This document shows positions 8,107-15,748 of a DNA stretch of 38,288 bases, in pieces. The notes under the pieces were generated by a model. It ran no database searches. It was not told the DNA's origin and saw nothing but the letters and a program-made list of their open reading frames with translations. Position 1 is the stretch's first letter, and each line of letters begins with the position of its first letter. A program made the position numbers and the translations under genes. Source of the DNA: DAIDKA01 sp049792815 (GTDB lineage Bacteria; Pseudomonadota; Gammaproteobacteria; Steroidobacterales; Steroidobacteraceae); contig JBARBG010000068.1 in the NCBI GenBank assembly GCA_049792815.1, forward strand, positions 1 to 38,288. The letters are read 5' to 3'.

Positions 8107-8792
8107 AGATCCTGGCGCTGGATACGGCCTCCGAACTCTGCTCGGTCGCGCTGCTGCTCAATGAGGCGCTGCTGGTGCGCGAACTGCCACCCGGCCCAGG
8201 GCATTCGACCCACATCCTGGGCCTGGTTCAGGCCGTGCTCGCCGAAGCCTGCCTGGCGTTGCACGAGCTGGACTGCATCGCCTTCGGTCGCGGCCCCGGC
8301 GGTTTCACCGGGGTCCGGCTGGCGGCCAGTGTGACCCAGGGGCTGGCCTACGGCGCCGGCCTCACGGTGGTCCCGGTCTCAGACCTCCTGGCGGTTGCCC
8401 AGCAGGCCCTGGACCTGGCGCCGACGGCCCGCAGCGTCCTGGTGTGCAACGATGCCCGGATGCAGGAGGTGTATTGGGCCTGCGCGACGCGTGGGCCCAC
8501 AGGGCTTGTCCTGCCCGCCGGAGCCGAACACGTCGGCCCCCCGGAGCAGGTTCAGCTGCCGGCGGATCTGCCGGGCCCCGTACAGGGCGCCGGCAGGGGC
8601 TTTGCCCTGTGGCCGTCGCTCGCGTTGCGGCCCGGCCTGGCTGTGTTGCAGAGGCATGCCGAAATGTTACCCCGGGCGCGCGAGATTGCCCGGCTGGCGG
8701 TGCCTGAATGGCTGGCGGGACGGGCACTTAGCCCCGAACAGGCCCAGCCCGTCTACCTGCGTGACGACGTCGCGAAACCGTCACGCAAGTGA
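8103..8792 (+). CDS. tsaB: tRNA threonylcarbamoyladenosine biosynthesis protein TsaB
   Basis: A 229-residue protein of the ASKHA fold. The N-terminus (MKILALDTASELCSVAL) and the segment FGRGPGGFTGVRLAASVTQGLA are diagnostic. TsaB partners TsaD and TsaE in adding threonylcarbamoyl to A37 of ANN-decoding tRNAs, and is itself a scaffold without catalysis. The start is a TTG that overlaps the helicase stop codon, placing the gene in one transcript with it. The C-terminal half is less conserved, as usual. The stop codon lies inside a PHO-box-like repeat serving the next gene. Confidence 0.94.
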   Translation: MKILALDTASELCSVALLLNEALLVRELPPGPGHSTHILGLVQAVLAEACLALHELDCIAFGRGPGGFTGVRLAASVTQGLAYGAGLTVVPVSDLLAVAQQALDLAPTARSVLVCNDARMQEVYWACATRGPTGLVLPAGAEHVGPPEQVQLPADLPGPVQGAGRGFALWPSLALRPGLAVLQRHAEMLPRAREIARLAVPEWLAGRALSPEQAQPVYLRDDVAKPSRK

Positions 8793-8795
8793 CAC
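8778..8795 (+). promoter_or_regulatory. Candidate PHO box upstream of phoB
   Basis: CCGTCACGCAAGTGACAC matches the 18-bp PhoB consensus in both halves: CCGTCA agrees at 5 of 6 and GTGACAC at 5 of 7, spaced by 11 bases. It overlaps the end of tsaB and lies 71 bases ahead of phoB. It suggests that PhoB activates its own operon. An ATGATT-CTGC-AATCAT inverted repeat lies between it and the gene. Confidence 0.45.
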
Positions 8796-8866
8796 AAAAT
8801 CTCCAACGTCATGATTCTGCAATCATCTGACTCTGTAATACTCGCGCCAGATACCACCCACAACCC

Positions 8867-9562
8867 ATGCCAGCCAAACAAGTACTTATCGTAGAAGACG
8901 AGCGGCCGATTCGCGAGATGATCGCGTTCGGCCTGAAACGTGCTGGTTTTGAGGTCCGCGAGGCCGAGGACTGCCGCGCCGCGCGGGCCCTGCTGGCCGA
9001 TCGCAGGCCTGATCTGGTCCTGGTGGACTGGATGCTGCCTGACATGAGTGGCCTGGAGCTGACCCGCGCCCTGAAGCGCGATCGGGAAACGCGCGAAGTG
9101 CCCATCATCATGCTGACCGCCCGTTCCGAGGAGGGCGACAAGGTGGCGGGGCTCGAGGGCGGCGCCGACGACTATGTGACCAAGCCGTTCTCGCCCCGGG
9201 AGCTGCTGGCCCGGATCAATGCGGTGCTGCGTCGTGCCGGACCGGCGGGCGAGGGTGAGCGTATCGATTTCGAAGGCCTGGCTTTGGATCAGGCCAGCCA
9301 CCGGGTGCTGGTGGGCGAGTTGACGGTGCCGCTGGGTCCTACCGAATACCGGATGCTCGAGTTCTTCATGACCCACCCGGAGCGCGTCTATACCCGTGAC
9401 CAGCTGCTTGATCGCATCTGGGGCGGCAATGTCTACGTCGAGGAACGGACCATAGACGTGCACATCCGGCGGCTACGCAAAGCGCTCGAGGATTTCGGGT
9501 ACGATCGGTTCATTCAGACGGTGCGGGGCTCGGGGTACCGATTCTCAGCCCGTACCGCCTGA
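8867..9562 (+). CDS. phoB: Phosphate regulon response regulator PhoB
   Basis: A 231-residue OmpR/PhoB-class regulator. The receiver domain (1-120) has the acidic pair in IVEDERP, the phosphoacceptor Asp54 (LVDWMLPDMSG), the conserved Thr in MLTARSEE and the lysine in DDYVTKPFSPREL. The C-terminal winged helix (~130-228) includes GPTEYRMLEFF and TIDVHIRRLRKAL, as in PhoB. It is followed 22 bases later by phoR, its kinase. Under phosphate limitation PhoB binds tandem 11-bp repeats, and such repeats are visible before this gene, the phosphoesterase gene and the pst operon. Confidence 0.96.
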   Translation: MPAKQVLIVEDERPIREMIAFGLKRAGFEVREAEDCRAARALLADRRPDLVLVDWMLPDMSGLELTRALKRDRETREVPIIMLTARSEEGDKVAGLEGGADDYVTKPFSPRELLARINAVLRRAGPAGEGERIDFEGLALDQASHRVLVGELTVPLGPTEYRMLEFFMTHPERVYTRDQLLDRIWGGNVYVEERTIDVHIRRLRKALEDFGYDRFIQTVRGSGYRFSARTA

Positions 9563-9584
9563 GGGCATCGTAGGTGGCCTGCGC

Positions 9585-10910
9585 ATGACGAGTGGCTTTC
9601 AAGTCGGCCTGTTCATCGTACTGCGTCTGCTGGCAGCGGCCGCGCTGGGATTGCTGCTGGGTTGGCCCCTGGGCAATCTCTGGGCCGGCTTGAGTCTGGC
9701 CTGCGGCGCCTACCTGTGCTGGCAGCTGATCACTCTGTTCCGGGTGGAGTGGTGGGTGCGCCATCGCGGCTTCGCCGAGCCCCCGGATATCGGCGGCCCG
9801 TGGGGCGAGGTCATCACCCAGATCGTGCGTCTGCACCGGCGCAAGCGCTTCCACAAGCAGCGCTTCATGCAGCTGTTCCGCCAGATTCAGCGTTCCACGG
9901 CGGCGCTGCCCGATGGCGTTGTGATCCTCAACGACCTGCGCGAAATCGTATGGTTCAACCGCATGGCCGGCCAGCTGCTGTTCCTGCGGCGCCCGGCGGA
10001 CCTCGGGCTGCGCATCGACAACCTGGTGCGCCAGCCTGATTTCGTGCGCTACCTGAACTCCGGGCAGTTCAGCAATCCCGTCGTGGTGCGCGGCGGCAAG
10101 GGCGATCACCTGTATCTGTCGCTGCAGCTGGTTCCCTATGGCGAGGGTCAGCAGCTGCTGCTGGTGCGCGATGTTTCACGCCAGATGCGCCTGGAGGCCA
10201 TGCGCAAGGACTTCGTCGCCAACGCCTCGCATGAGCTGCGCTCGCCGCTGACCGTAATTTCAGGGTACCTGGAGACCCTGAGCCAGGATCCCATACTGGA
10301 CCTGGAGCTGCAGGGGCCCATCGGTGAAATGCGCCGCCAGGCCGAGCGCATGACCACCATCATCACCGAACTTCTGGAGCTGTCGCGGCTGGAGGCCGCG
10401 CAGGACGAGATCGACACGACTCCGGTGGACGTGGGGGCACTGATGTCCATGTTGCGCAAGGACGTGGTGGCGCGACCCGAACATCCCGGCGAGGTGCGGG
10501 TGCGGGCCGAATCCGACGCCATGCTCACGGGCAACGAGTCGGAGATCCATTCGGCCTTCTCAAACCTGGTCGACAACGCCGCGAAGTACACGCCCACCAG
10601 CGGCTCCATCGAAATCAGCTGGACTGTTGATGAGGAAGGCGGTCACTTCGCCGTGTCCGATACCGGCATCGGCATCCACGCTGACCATATTCCCCGTCTC
10701 ACCGAGCGTTTCTACCGCGTCGATGCCGGGCGCGCCCGCGATACCGGCGGCTCCGGACTGGGCCTGGCGATCGTCAAGCACGTTCTGCAACGCCATGGCG
10801 CGACTCTGGAGATCGCCAGCGTCCAGGGTCGGGGCAGTACCTTCACCTGCCACTTCCCGCCTGAACGGTTGCGTGCAGCGGCGGTACACGAGCGTTCAGC
10901 CACGGCCTGA
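9585..10910 (+). CDS. phoR: Phosphate regulon sensor histidine kinase PhoR
   Basis: A 441-residue inner-membrane kinase. Two hydrophobic helices occupy residues ~5-55, with almost no periplasmic part, as in PhoR proteins that sense through PstSCAB/PhoU rather than a ligand. A PAS domain follows (~100-195; LPDGVVILNDLREIVWFN). His216 in NASHELRSPLTVI is the phosphorylation site. The N box (NLVDNAAKYT), the G1 box (VSDTGIGI) and the G2 region (GGSGLGLAIVKHV) complete the ATPase domain. It is co-transcribed with phoB. Its partner PhoU is present twice in this window. Confidence 0.95.
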   Translation: MTSGFQVGLFIVLRLLAAAALGLLLGWPLGNLWAGLSLACGAYLCWQLITLFRVEWWVRHRGFAEPPDIGGPWGEVITQIVRLHRRKRFHKQRFMQLFRQIQRSTAALPDGVVILNDLREIVWFNRMAGQLLFLRRPADLGLRIDNLVRQPDFVRYLNSGQFSNPVVVRGGKGDHLYLSLQLVPYGEGQQLLLVRDVSRQMRLEAMRKDFVANASHELRSPLTVISGYLETLSQDPILDLELQGPIGEMRRQAERMTTIITELLELSRLEAAQDEIDTTPVDVGALMSMLRKDVVARPEHPGEVRVRAESDAMLTGNESEIHSAFSNLVDNAAKYTPTSGSIEISWTVDEEGGHFAVSDTGIGIHADHIPRLTERFYRVDAGRARDTGGSGLGLAIVKHVLQRHGATLEIASVQGRGSTFTCHFPPERLRAAAVHERSATA

Positions 10911-10942
10911 GCCCCAGGCCCCTTCAGAAAACCTTCGCGGCC

Positions 10943-10960
10943 CTGTCACACAACGGACAC
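10943..10960 (+). promoter_or_regulatory. Candidate PHO box upstream of the metallophosphoesterase gene
   Basis: CTGTCACACAACGGACAC has a perfect CTGTCA first half, then CGGACAC 11 bases on (a weaker second half). It sits 48 bases ahead of the start codon of the phosphoesterase gene. TGATAC about 15 bases downstream could serve as a -10 element. If real, the gene has its own PhoB-driven promoter besides read-through from phoBR. Confidence 0.4.
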
Positions 10961-11008
10961 GGCAATCTTCGAACCTGATACCCGTCTTTAGGTCAGGCTC
11001 GGAGTCGT

Positions 11009-11812
11009 ATGAACAGTAAAGGAAAGGTACGCCGGCAGCAGGTGCGAACCCTGTTCCTGTCGGACATCCACCTGGGATTCAAACGCGCGCGAACCCGGGA
11101 ACTGCTCGACTTCCTGGACAGTATCGAAGCCGAGACCATCGTCCTGGGGGGCGACATCGTCGACGCCTTGAGTCTTGCCAAGCGCTTTTTCTGGACGGAC
11201 GAACACACCCAGGTGCTGCGGGCGCTGCTGGCGCGGCGCCGTGCCGGCGTCCGTTTGGTCTACCTGCCGGGCAATCATGACGCCGCGCTCGCGGTATTCG
11301 TGGAAATGCTTCAGGGTCAGATCGAGGTGCACCGCGAATGGGTTTACCGCACCGGTCGCGGACAGCGCTACCTGGTGCTGCACGGCGACCAGTTCGATGA
11401 GGAAATGAACTGCCCGGCCTGGCTGTACTGGATCGGTGACCGGCTGTACGAGGGCACGCTGCTGTACAACCACCGGGTCAATGACCTGCGGCGCCTGTTC
11501 GGCATGCCCTATCGCCCCCAGACCGAGAACCTGAAAAGGTCGGTGGGCACCAGTGCCCGTTTCATCCGGCGCTTCGAGACCGTGGCGAGCGCACAGGCCC
11601 GTGAGCAAGGTTACGACGGGGTGATCTGCGGCCACATCCACCGGGCCAACCTGTGCCGGATCGACGGCACGTTCTACGCCAATACCGGCGACTGGGTGGA
11701 GTCCTGCTCGGCGCTGGTCGAGACCCGCGCCGGGGAAATGCAGCTGCTGCGCTGGCCGCACGCGGCGGTGGCGCGCGCGGCCGTGCGGCCGCTGCTCGCT
11801 GATGCGGCGTAA
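11009..11812 (+). CDS. Calcineurin-like metallophosphoesterase, PlcP/LpxH-like
   Basis: A 267-residue soluble phosphoesterase. The two-metal site is complete: Asp19 and His21 (LSDIHLG), Asp49 (GGDIVD), Asn89-His90 (PGNHDA), a histidine in VLHGDQFD and the pair in ICGHIHRA. The closing NTGDWVESCSALVE is typical of a clade often annotated as UDP-2,3-diacylglucosamine diphosphatase that also contains PlcP, the phospholipase C used for lipid remodelling in phosphate starvation. Position between phoR and phoU, and the PHO-box-like site upstream, favour a phosphate-starvation role such as PlcP over the lipid A enzyme LpxH. That choice is inference; the family is secure. It has no signal peptide, so it acts on the cytoplasmic side. 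Confidence 0.85.
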   Translation: MNSKGKVRRQQVRTLFLSDIHLGFKRARTRELLDFLDSIEAETIVLGGDIVDALSLAKRFFWTDEHTQVLRALLARRRAGVRLVYLPGNHDAALAVFVEMLQGQIEVHREWVYRTGRGQRYLVLHGDQFDEEMNCPAWLYWIGDRLYEGTLLYNHRVNDLRRLFGMPYRPQTENLKRSVGTSARFIRRFETVASAQAREQGYDGVICGHIHRANLCRIDGTFYANTGDWVESCSALVETRAGEMQLLRWPHAAVARAAVRPLLADAA

Positions 11813-11847
11813 TTACTGGCTGCCGTCGCCCATTGGGCTATTATCCG

Positions 11848-12636
11848 ATGATGGAAACCGCCGACCTCTCACACCACATTTCCCGACGCTTCAACGAAGA
11901 CCTGGAGCGGGTCCGCAACCGCGTCCTGGCGATGGGCGGATTCGTCGAGCAGCAGCTGCAGAAGGCGGTGTCGGCGCTGGTCGAGGGCGACAGCTCGCTG
12001 GGTGAAGCGGTGGCGATGGATGACTTCAAGGTCAACAACATGGAGGTGTCCATCGACGAGGAGTGCAGCCGCATCCTCGCCACTCGGGCGCCGGCGGCCG
12101 GCGACCTGCGGGTCATTGTCGGCATCATCAAGACCATCACGGACCTGGAGCGCATTGGCGATGAGAGCGAGAAAGTCGGCTACATCGCCTCGCGTCTGGC
12201 CACCATGGAGCGTCCGGCGGACAAGTACCGCGAGATCAAGCACCTGGGCCGCGTGGTGCAGGACATGGTGCACAGCGCCCTGGATGCCTTCGCGCGCATG
12301 GATGCCGAAGCGGCCCTGCAGGTGGCCCGGCAGGACATCGCGGTCGACGAGGAGTACGAGTCCATCCAGCGTCAGACCATCACCTTCATGCTCGAGGACC
12401 CGCGTACCATCCGCCGCCACCTGGATGTGATGTGGGTGGTGCGTTCGCTGGAGCGCATCGGTGACCACGCCAAGAATATCGGCGAGTACGTCATCTACAT
12501 GGTGCACGGACGCGATGTCAGGCATACGGACCTGGCTGATGTGGAGCGTGAGCTGCGGGGTGAGAAGTCCGCGCAGGAATCCCCGGGCGAGGGCCCGGCT
12601 CCGGGCAATGGCAGCGTCAGCGGGTCATCAGTATGA
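11848..12636 (+). CDS. phoU: Phosphate signalling protein PhoU (first copy)
   Basis: About 262 residues, with an all-helical six-helix fold. Both metal-cluster motifs are intact: DLERIGDESEKV in the first repeat and SLERIGDHAKNI in the second. The C-terminal ~30 residues are a glycine- and serine-rich tail not needed in the family. Three starts are close together (TTG 11833, ATG 11848, ATG 11851). PhoU links the Pst transporter to PhoR and keeps the regulon off when phosphate is plentiful. Here it lies 35 bases after the phosphoesterase gene and is probably part of the phoBR transcript, away from the pst genes. Confidence 0.93.
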   Translation: MMETADLSHHISRRFNEDLERVRNRVLAMGGFVEQQLQKAVSALVEGDSSLGEAVAMDDFKVNNMEVSIDEECSRILATRAPAAGDLRVIVGIIKTITDLERIGDESEKVGYIASRLATMERPADKYREIKHLGRVVQDMVHSALDAFARMDAEAALQVARQDIAVDEEYESIQRQTITFMLEDPRTIRRHLDVMWVVRSLERIGDHAKNIGEYVIYMVHGRDVRHTDLADVERELRGEKSAQESPGEGPAPGNGSVSGSSV

Positions 12637-12643
12637 TCACGCC

Positions 12644-13150
12644 ATGCTGGAACGCAGGCTGATCAATTTTTCGGGGGCGGCGGCGTGCCTGGGCATGTTC
12701 GCCTTCGCCCTGTACACCGAGTACTTCGAAAATCTGGACCCGTGCCCGCTGTGCATTTTCCAGCGCATTGCGGTGGTGGCCTTGGGGATAGCATTTCTGG
12801 CCGCCGCCATCCATAACCCGCGGCGCTGGGGCGCCTGGGTGTATGCCGGGCTGACCGGCGTCCTGGCATTGGTCACCATCGGTGTCGCGGCCCGCCACGT
12901 CTACATACAAAGCCTGCCGCCGGGCAGCATTCCGGCCTGTGGCGCACCGCTCAATGTGCTGCTGCAGATGTTCCACCCCTGGCAGGTGGTGGTGAAGGTG
13001 CTGCACGCCGGCGGCGAGTGCGCCATCACCAACTGGACCTTCCTGGGCCTGAGCATGCCGGCGTGGGTGCTGTTCTGCGCCCTGGTTTTAGGCGGCGCCG
13101 GCGTCATCGCCAACATCCCGCGCCGGCCGCCGGCCCTGCGCATGCGCTGA
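12644..13150 (+). CDS. dsbB: Disulfide bond formation protein DsbB
   Basis: A 168-residue inner-membrane protein with four hydrophobic segments. It reoxidises DsbA and passes electrons to quinones. The first redox pair is Cys34-Cys37 (DPCPLCIFQR) and the second is Cys98 and Cys125 (IPACGAP and GGECA) in the second periplasmic loop. The start ATG at 12644 was chosen because it gives a normal DsbB N-terminus; the frame is open further upstream inside phoU. It lies seven bases after phoU, so it may share that transcript, though no functional link to phosphate is evident. It is convergent with dapE three bases away. Confidence 0.94.
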   Translation: MLERRLINFSGAAACLGMFAFALYTEYFENLDPCPLCIFQRIAVVALGIAFLAAAIHNPRRWGAWVYAGLTGVLALVTIGVAARHVYIQSLPPGSIPACGAPLNVLLQMFHPWQVVVKVLHAGGECAITNWTFLGLSMPAWVLFCALVLGGAGVIANIPRRPPALRMR

Positions 13151-13153
13151 GCT

Positions 13154-14281
13154 TCAGGCCAGCAGCCGCTCCAGCACACCCACGTACATGCGATGCAGCT
13201 CGTCGATATCGGCGGCGAGCACCTGCTCGTTCACCTTGTGGATGCTGGCGTTGATGACGCCCAGTTCCACGATCTGCGCCCCCAGCGTCGCGATGAAGCG
13301 GCCATCGGAGGTGCCGCCACCCGTGGACAGCTTCGGCGGCCTGCCCGCGACCTCCGTCACCGCCTTGCAGACGGCGTCCGACAAGGGTCCCTGGGGCGTG
13401 TAAAACGGCTCCCCGGACACATACCACTCCAGGCTGTAGTTCACCTGGTGCCGCGCCAGGATGGCCTCGACGGTGTCCTTGAGGGTCTCGATGCTCTGCA
13501 CCGGTGAATAGCGCAGATTGAAGCGGGCCTTCAACTCCCCGGGGATGACATTCGGTGCACCCGTGCCCGCGTTCAGATTGGAGACCTGGAAGGTGGTGGG
13601 CTGGAAGTGCTCATTGCCCTGGTCCCACTCACGGCTGGTGAGTTCGGCCAGCGCCGGCGCCACGGTGTGGATGGGATTGGTGGCCAGGTGCGGGTAGGCG
13701 ATGTGGCCCTGCACCCCATGCACGGTCAGGCGTCCGGACAAGGAACCGCGGCGCCCGATCTTGATGGTGTCGCCGAGCACTGTTTCGCTGGACGGCTCAC
13801 CCACGATGCACCAGTCAATGCGCTCGCCGCGGCCCTGCAGCGTCTCCACGACGCGCTTGGTGCCATCCATGCTCGGCCCCTCCTCGTCACTGGTGATCAG
13901 AAAGGCAATGCTGCCGCGATGCCCCGGATGGGCAGTCACGAACTCCTCCGTGGCGGTCACCATGGCGGCCAGGCCGCTCTTCATGTCAGCGGCGCCACGG
14001 CCAAAGAGCACACCGTCGCGGACGGTGGGCTCGAAGGGCTTGGTCCGCCATTCCTCCAGCGGGCCGGTTGGCACTACGTCCGTATGGCCGGCAAAGCACA
14101 GCACCGGGCCGGCCGCGCCGCGGCGCGCCCAGAAATTCTCCACATTGCCGTAGTTGAGCTTTTCGACCTGGAATCCCAAGGCGGCGAGGCGGCCGATCAT
14201 GAGCTCCTGGCAGCCCTCATCGGCGGGGGTCACCGAAGCACGGCCCATGAGGTCCACGGTCAGGTCAAGTGTTCGCGACAT
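13154..14281 (-). CDS. dapE: Succinyl-diaminopimelate desuccinylase
   Basis: A 375-residue M20-family zinc enzyme. It removes succinate from N-succinyl-LL-diaminopimelate in lysine and peptidoglycan precursor synthesis. The metal and catalytic motifs are present: FAGHTDVVPTGP, GRGAADMKSG, SDEEGPSMDGTKR and a C-terminal INASIHKVNE histidine. In related bacteria dapE is commonly near dapC and dapD; here those lie ~21 kb away at the right end. It is transcribed away from the pst operon, so the 14282-14480 region is a shared divergent control region containing PHO-box-like repeats. Confidence 0.96.
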   Translation of the reverse strand: MSRTLDLTVDLMGRASVTPADEGCQELMIGRLAALGFQVEKLNYGNVENFWARRGAAGPVLCFAGHTDVVPTGPLEEWRTKPFEPTVRDGVLFGRGAADMKSGLAAMVTATEEFVTAHPGHRGSIAFLITSDEEGPSMDGTKRVVETLQGRGERIDWCIVGEPSSETVLGDTIKIGRRGSLSGRLTVHGVQGHIAYPHLATNPIHTVAPALAELTSREWDQGNEHFQPTTFQVSNLNAGTGAPNVIPGELKARFNLRYSPVQSIETLKDTVEAILARHQVNYSLEWYVSGEPFYTPQGPLSDAVCKAVTEVAGRPPKLSTGGGTSDGRFIATLGAQIVELGVINASIHKVNEQVLAADIDELHRMYVGVLERLLA

Positions 14282-14318
14282 GTGTCTTTTGATGAAAAAT
14301 CTTCAGGATTTCGGGGGG

Positions 14319-14336
14319 TTGTCATACGCATGACAT
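14319..14336 (+). promoter_or_regulatory. Possible second PHO box between dapE and the pst operon
   Basis: TTGTCATACGCATGACAT holds TGTCAT and TGACAT 11 bases apart, agreeing with about 12 of 18 consensus positions. The same bases also read as a near-palindrome (TGTCAT, then ATGACA), so another regulator is possible. It lies 38 bases from dapE and 164 bases before the pstS remnant. Confidence 0.3.
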
Positions 14337-14373
14337 CGGTCCGTACCCACAATGCTCAGAGCAAGCCGAGGGA

Positions 14374-14406
14374 TGTCACGTGATCGTCACAATACTGTCA
14401 TGTAAT
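14374..14406 (+). promoter_or_regulatory. PHO box upstream of the pst operon (three 11-bp units)
   Basis: Three direct repeats stand at exact 11-base spacing: TGTCACGTGAT, CGTCACAATAC and TGTCATGTAAT. Units two and three together give the best match to the 18-bp PHO box. This is the normal architecture of a strong PhoB-dependent promoter. A weak -10-like TGTAGG lies about nine bases after the last unit. It would drive the pst genes even though the first gene is broken. Confidence 0.75.
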
Positions 14407-14482
14407 GCCGGTGCTGTAGGCGTGCCCGATGTCCGGCGTGCGTGGATTGCGCAAAATTTCATAAAATACTCAGGAGCAGACA

Positions 14483-14728
14483 ATGAGCCTTGCGAGTGTA
14501 CAACGCGCGGTGGTGGCCCGGCCGCCGTTGCGCTCACCGGGCTGGTGCATGCCACCACCGGCCTGCGGTGGGAGTGCGACCGTCCTATGGACCATTTATT
14601 CCCAATGGGTAAACGCCTGCAAGACGACGCAAATGGCGCTCAAGTATCGGTCCATCGCTGCGGTGGCATTATCAAGCGGATCAAGGCGGAGCGCGCCCAG
14701 GACTGGAAGTAAGTTCGCGTCAATCTGA
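14483..14728 (+). pseudogene. pstS: Remnant of pstS, the periplasmic phosphate-binding protein gene
   Basis: No intact ORF is convincing, but PstS can be read across shifting frames. MSLASVQRAVVA comes in one frame, then AAVALTGLVHATTG in the next, together a plausible signal peptide and mature start. A shift back gives GGSAT and IYSQWVNACKTT with ALKYRSI, matching the PstS segment GAGATFPAPIYSKW and onward. A third shift gives CGGIIKRIKAERAQDWK and a stop at 14710, matching the phosphate-site region GGGIKQIKAK. So at least three frameshifts are present, and some 250 codons are missing before pstC. The position, first in a PHO-box-driven pst operon, is exactly that expected of pstS. Recognition is by motif memory; decay rather than sequencing error is inferred from the additional large deletion. 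Confidence 0.72.
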
Positions 14729-14754
14729 GCCCGGCGCCCCAAGGCGCCGGGCTC
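14727..14754 (+). promoter_or_regulatory. Intergenic hairpin before pstC
   Basis: GAGCCCGGCGCC (14727-14738) and GGCGCCGGGCTC (14743-14754) form a perfect 12-bp stem with a CCAA loop. No T-tract follows, so it is not a classical terminator. Hairpins between pstS and pstC are usual and lower expression of the membrane genes relative to the binding protein, or protect the upstream mRNA. It has survived although pstS has decayed. Confidence 0.6.
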
Positions 14755-14773
14755 ACTCGCCGGTAGAGAGATA

Positions 14774-15748
14774 ATGGACCAGGCCACGGTAAACGTCATT
14801 CAGTCGCGCCACGCGGCGCGGCAGCGCTTCGGCGAGCGGGCCTTCAAGGTTGCGACCCTGACCGCCGCGGTGCTGGTGCTGCTGCTGCTGGGCGGCGTTA
14901 CGGTCGCGCTCATCAAGGGCGCATGGCCTGCGCTATCGCACTTCAAGCTTGAATTCCTGACCCGCGAGATCTGGAATCCGGTGACCGAGAAGTTCGGCGC
15001 GCTGGCACCCATTTACGGCACCGTGGTCACCTCGATCATCGCCATGGCGGTGGCCATACCATTGAGCTTCGGTATCTCGATCTTCCTGACCGAACTGTGT
15101 CCGGCGTGGCTTAAGCGCCCGGTCGGTACCGCGGTGGAACTGCTCGCCGCGGTACCGAGCATCATTTTCGGCATCTGGGGCATGTTCGTGTTCGCCCCGG
15201 TACTGCAGCGGCATGTCCAACCCTGGCTCATTGATCATCTGGGGCAGCTGCCCGGCATCGGCGCGCTGTTCCAGGGTCCGCCATTCGGCATCGGGATGCT
15301 CACCGCCTCGCTGGTGCTCGCCATCATGGTGCTGCCCTTCATCGCCTCGGTGATGCGCGATGTGTTCGAGACCGTTCCGGATGTGCTGCGCGAATCGGCC
15401 TATGGCCTGGGCGCCACCACCTGGGAGGTGATCTGGCAGGTGGTGCTGCCGTATTCACGCACCGGTGTCGTCGGCGGCATCATGTTGGGCCTGGGACGGG
15501 CGCTGGGGGAGACCATGGCCGTGGCGTTCGTGATCGGCAATGCGCATCGGATCAGCAGTTCGCTGCTCGCGCCGGGCACCACCATTTCGGCCACCATTGC
15601 CAACGAGTTCACCGAAGCGGTGGGCGACCTGTACACCTCCTCGCTGATCGCGCTGGGCGTACTGCTGTTCGTGATCACCTTCGTCGTCATCAGTGCGGCG
15701 CGGTTGATGCTGCGCCGCCTGGATCGCAAGGCGTTGGGTTCGGTATGA
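14774..15748 (+). CDS. pstC: Phosphate ABC transporter permease PstC
   Basis: A 324-residue inner-membrane permease with about six transmembrane segments. The first is at ~30-50, and the binding-protein-dependent transport loop is at ~215-245 (LRESAYGLGATTWEVIWQVVLP and the following AL-GET). It contains PTxx-type landmarks of PstC such as AVPSIIFGIWGMFVFAP. It forms the channel with PstA. The start ATG follows an AGAGAG ribosome-binding site, and the stop overlaps pstA by four bases. The reading frame is intact over its full length, unlike the pstS remnant upstream, so it seems to be under selection. Confidence 0.95.
   Translation: MDQATVNVIQSRHAARQRFGERAFKVATLTAAVLVLLLLGGVTVALIKGAWPALSHFKLEFLTREIWNPVTEKFGALAPIYGTVVTSIIAMAVAIPLSFGISIFLTELCPAWLKRPVGTAVELLAAVPSIIFGIWGMFVFAPVLQRHVQPWLIDHLGQLPGIGALFQGPPFGIGMLTASLVLAIMVLPFIASVMRDVFETVPDVLRESAYGLGATTWEVIWQVVLPYSRTGVVGGIMLGLGRALGETMAVAFVIGNAHRISSSLLAPGTTISATIANEFTEAVGDLYTSSLIALGVLLFVITFVVISAARLMLRRLDRKALGSV

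Noticed and set aside
14374..14406. Regular 11-bp repeats as a possible CRISPR or iteron array
   Set aside because: The unit length and GTCA core, with position before pst genes, fit a PHO box; there are no spacers of CRISPR size.
14380..14712. A 110-codon ORF as a novel small protein before pstC
   Set aside because: Parts of it and of the overlapping 81-codon frame match consecutive PstS segments, so a decayed pstS is the simpler reading.
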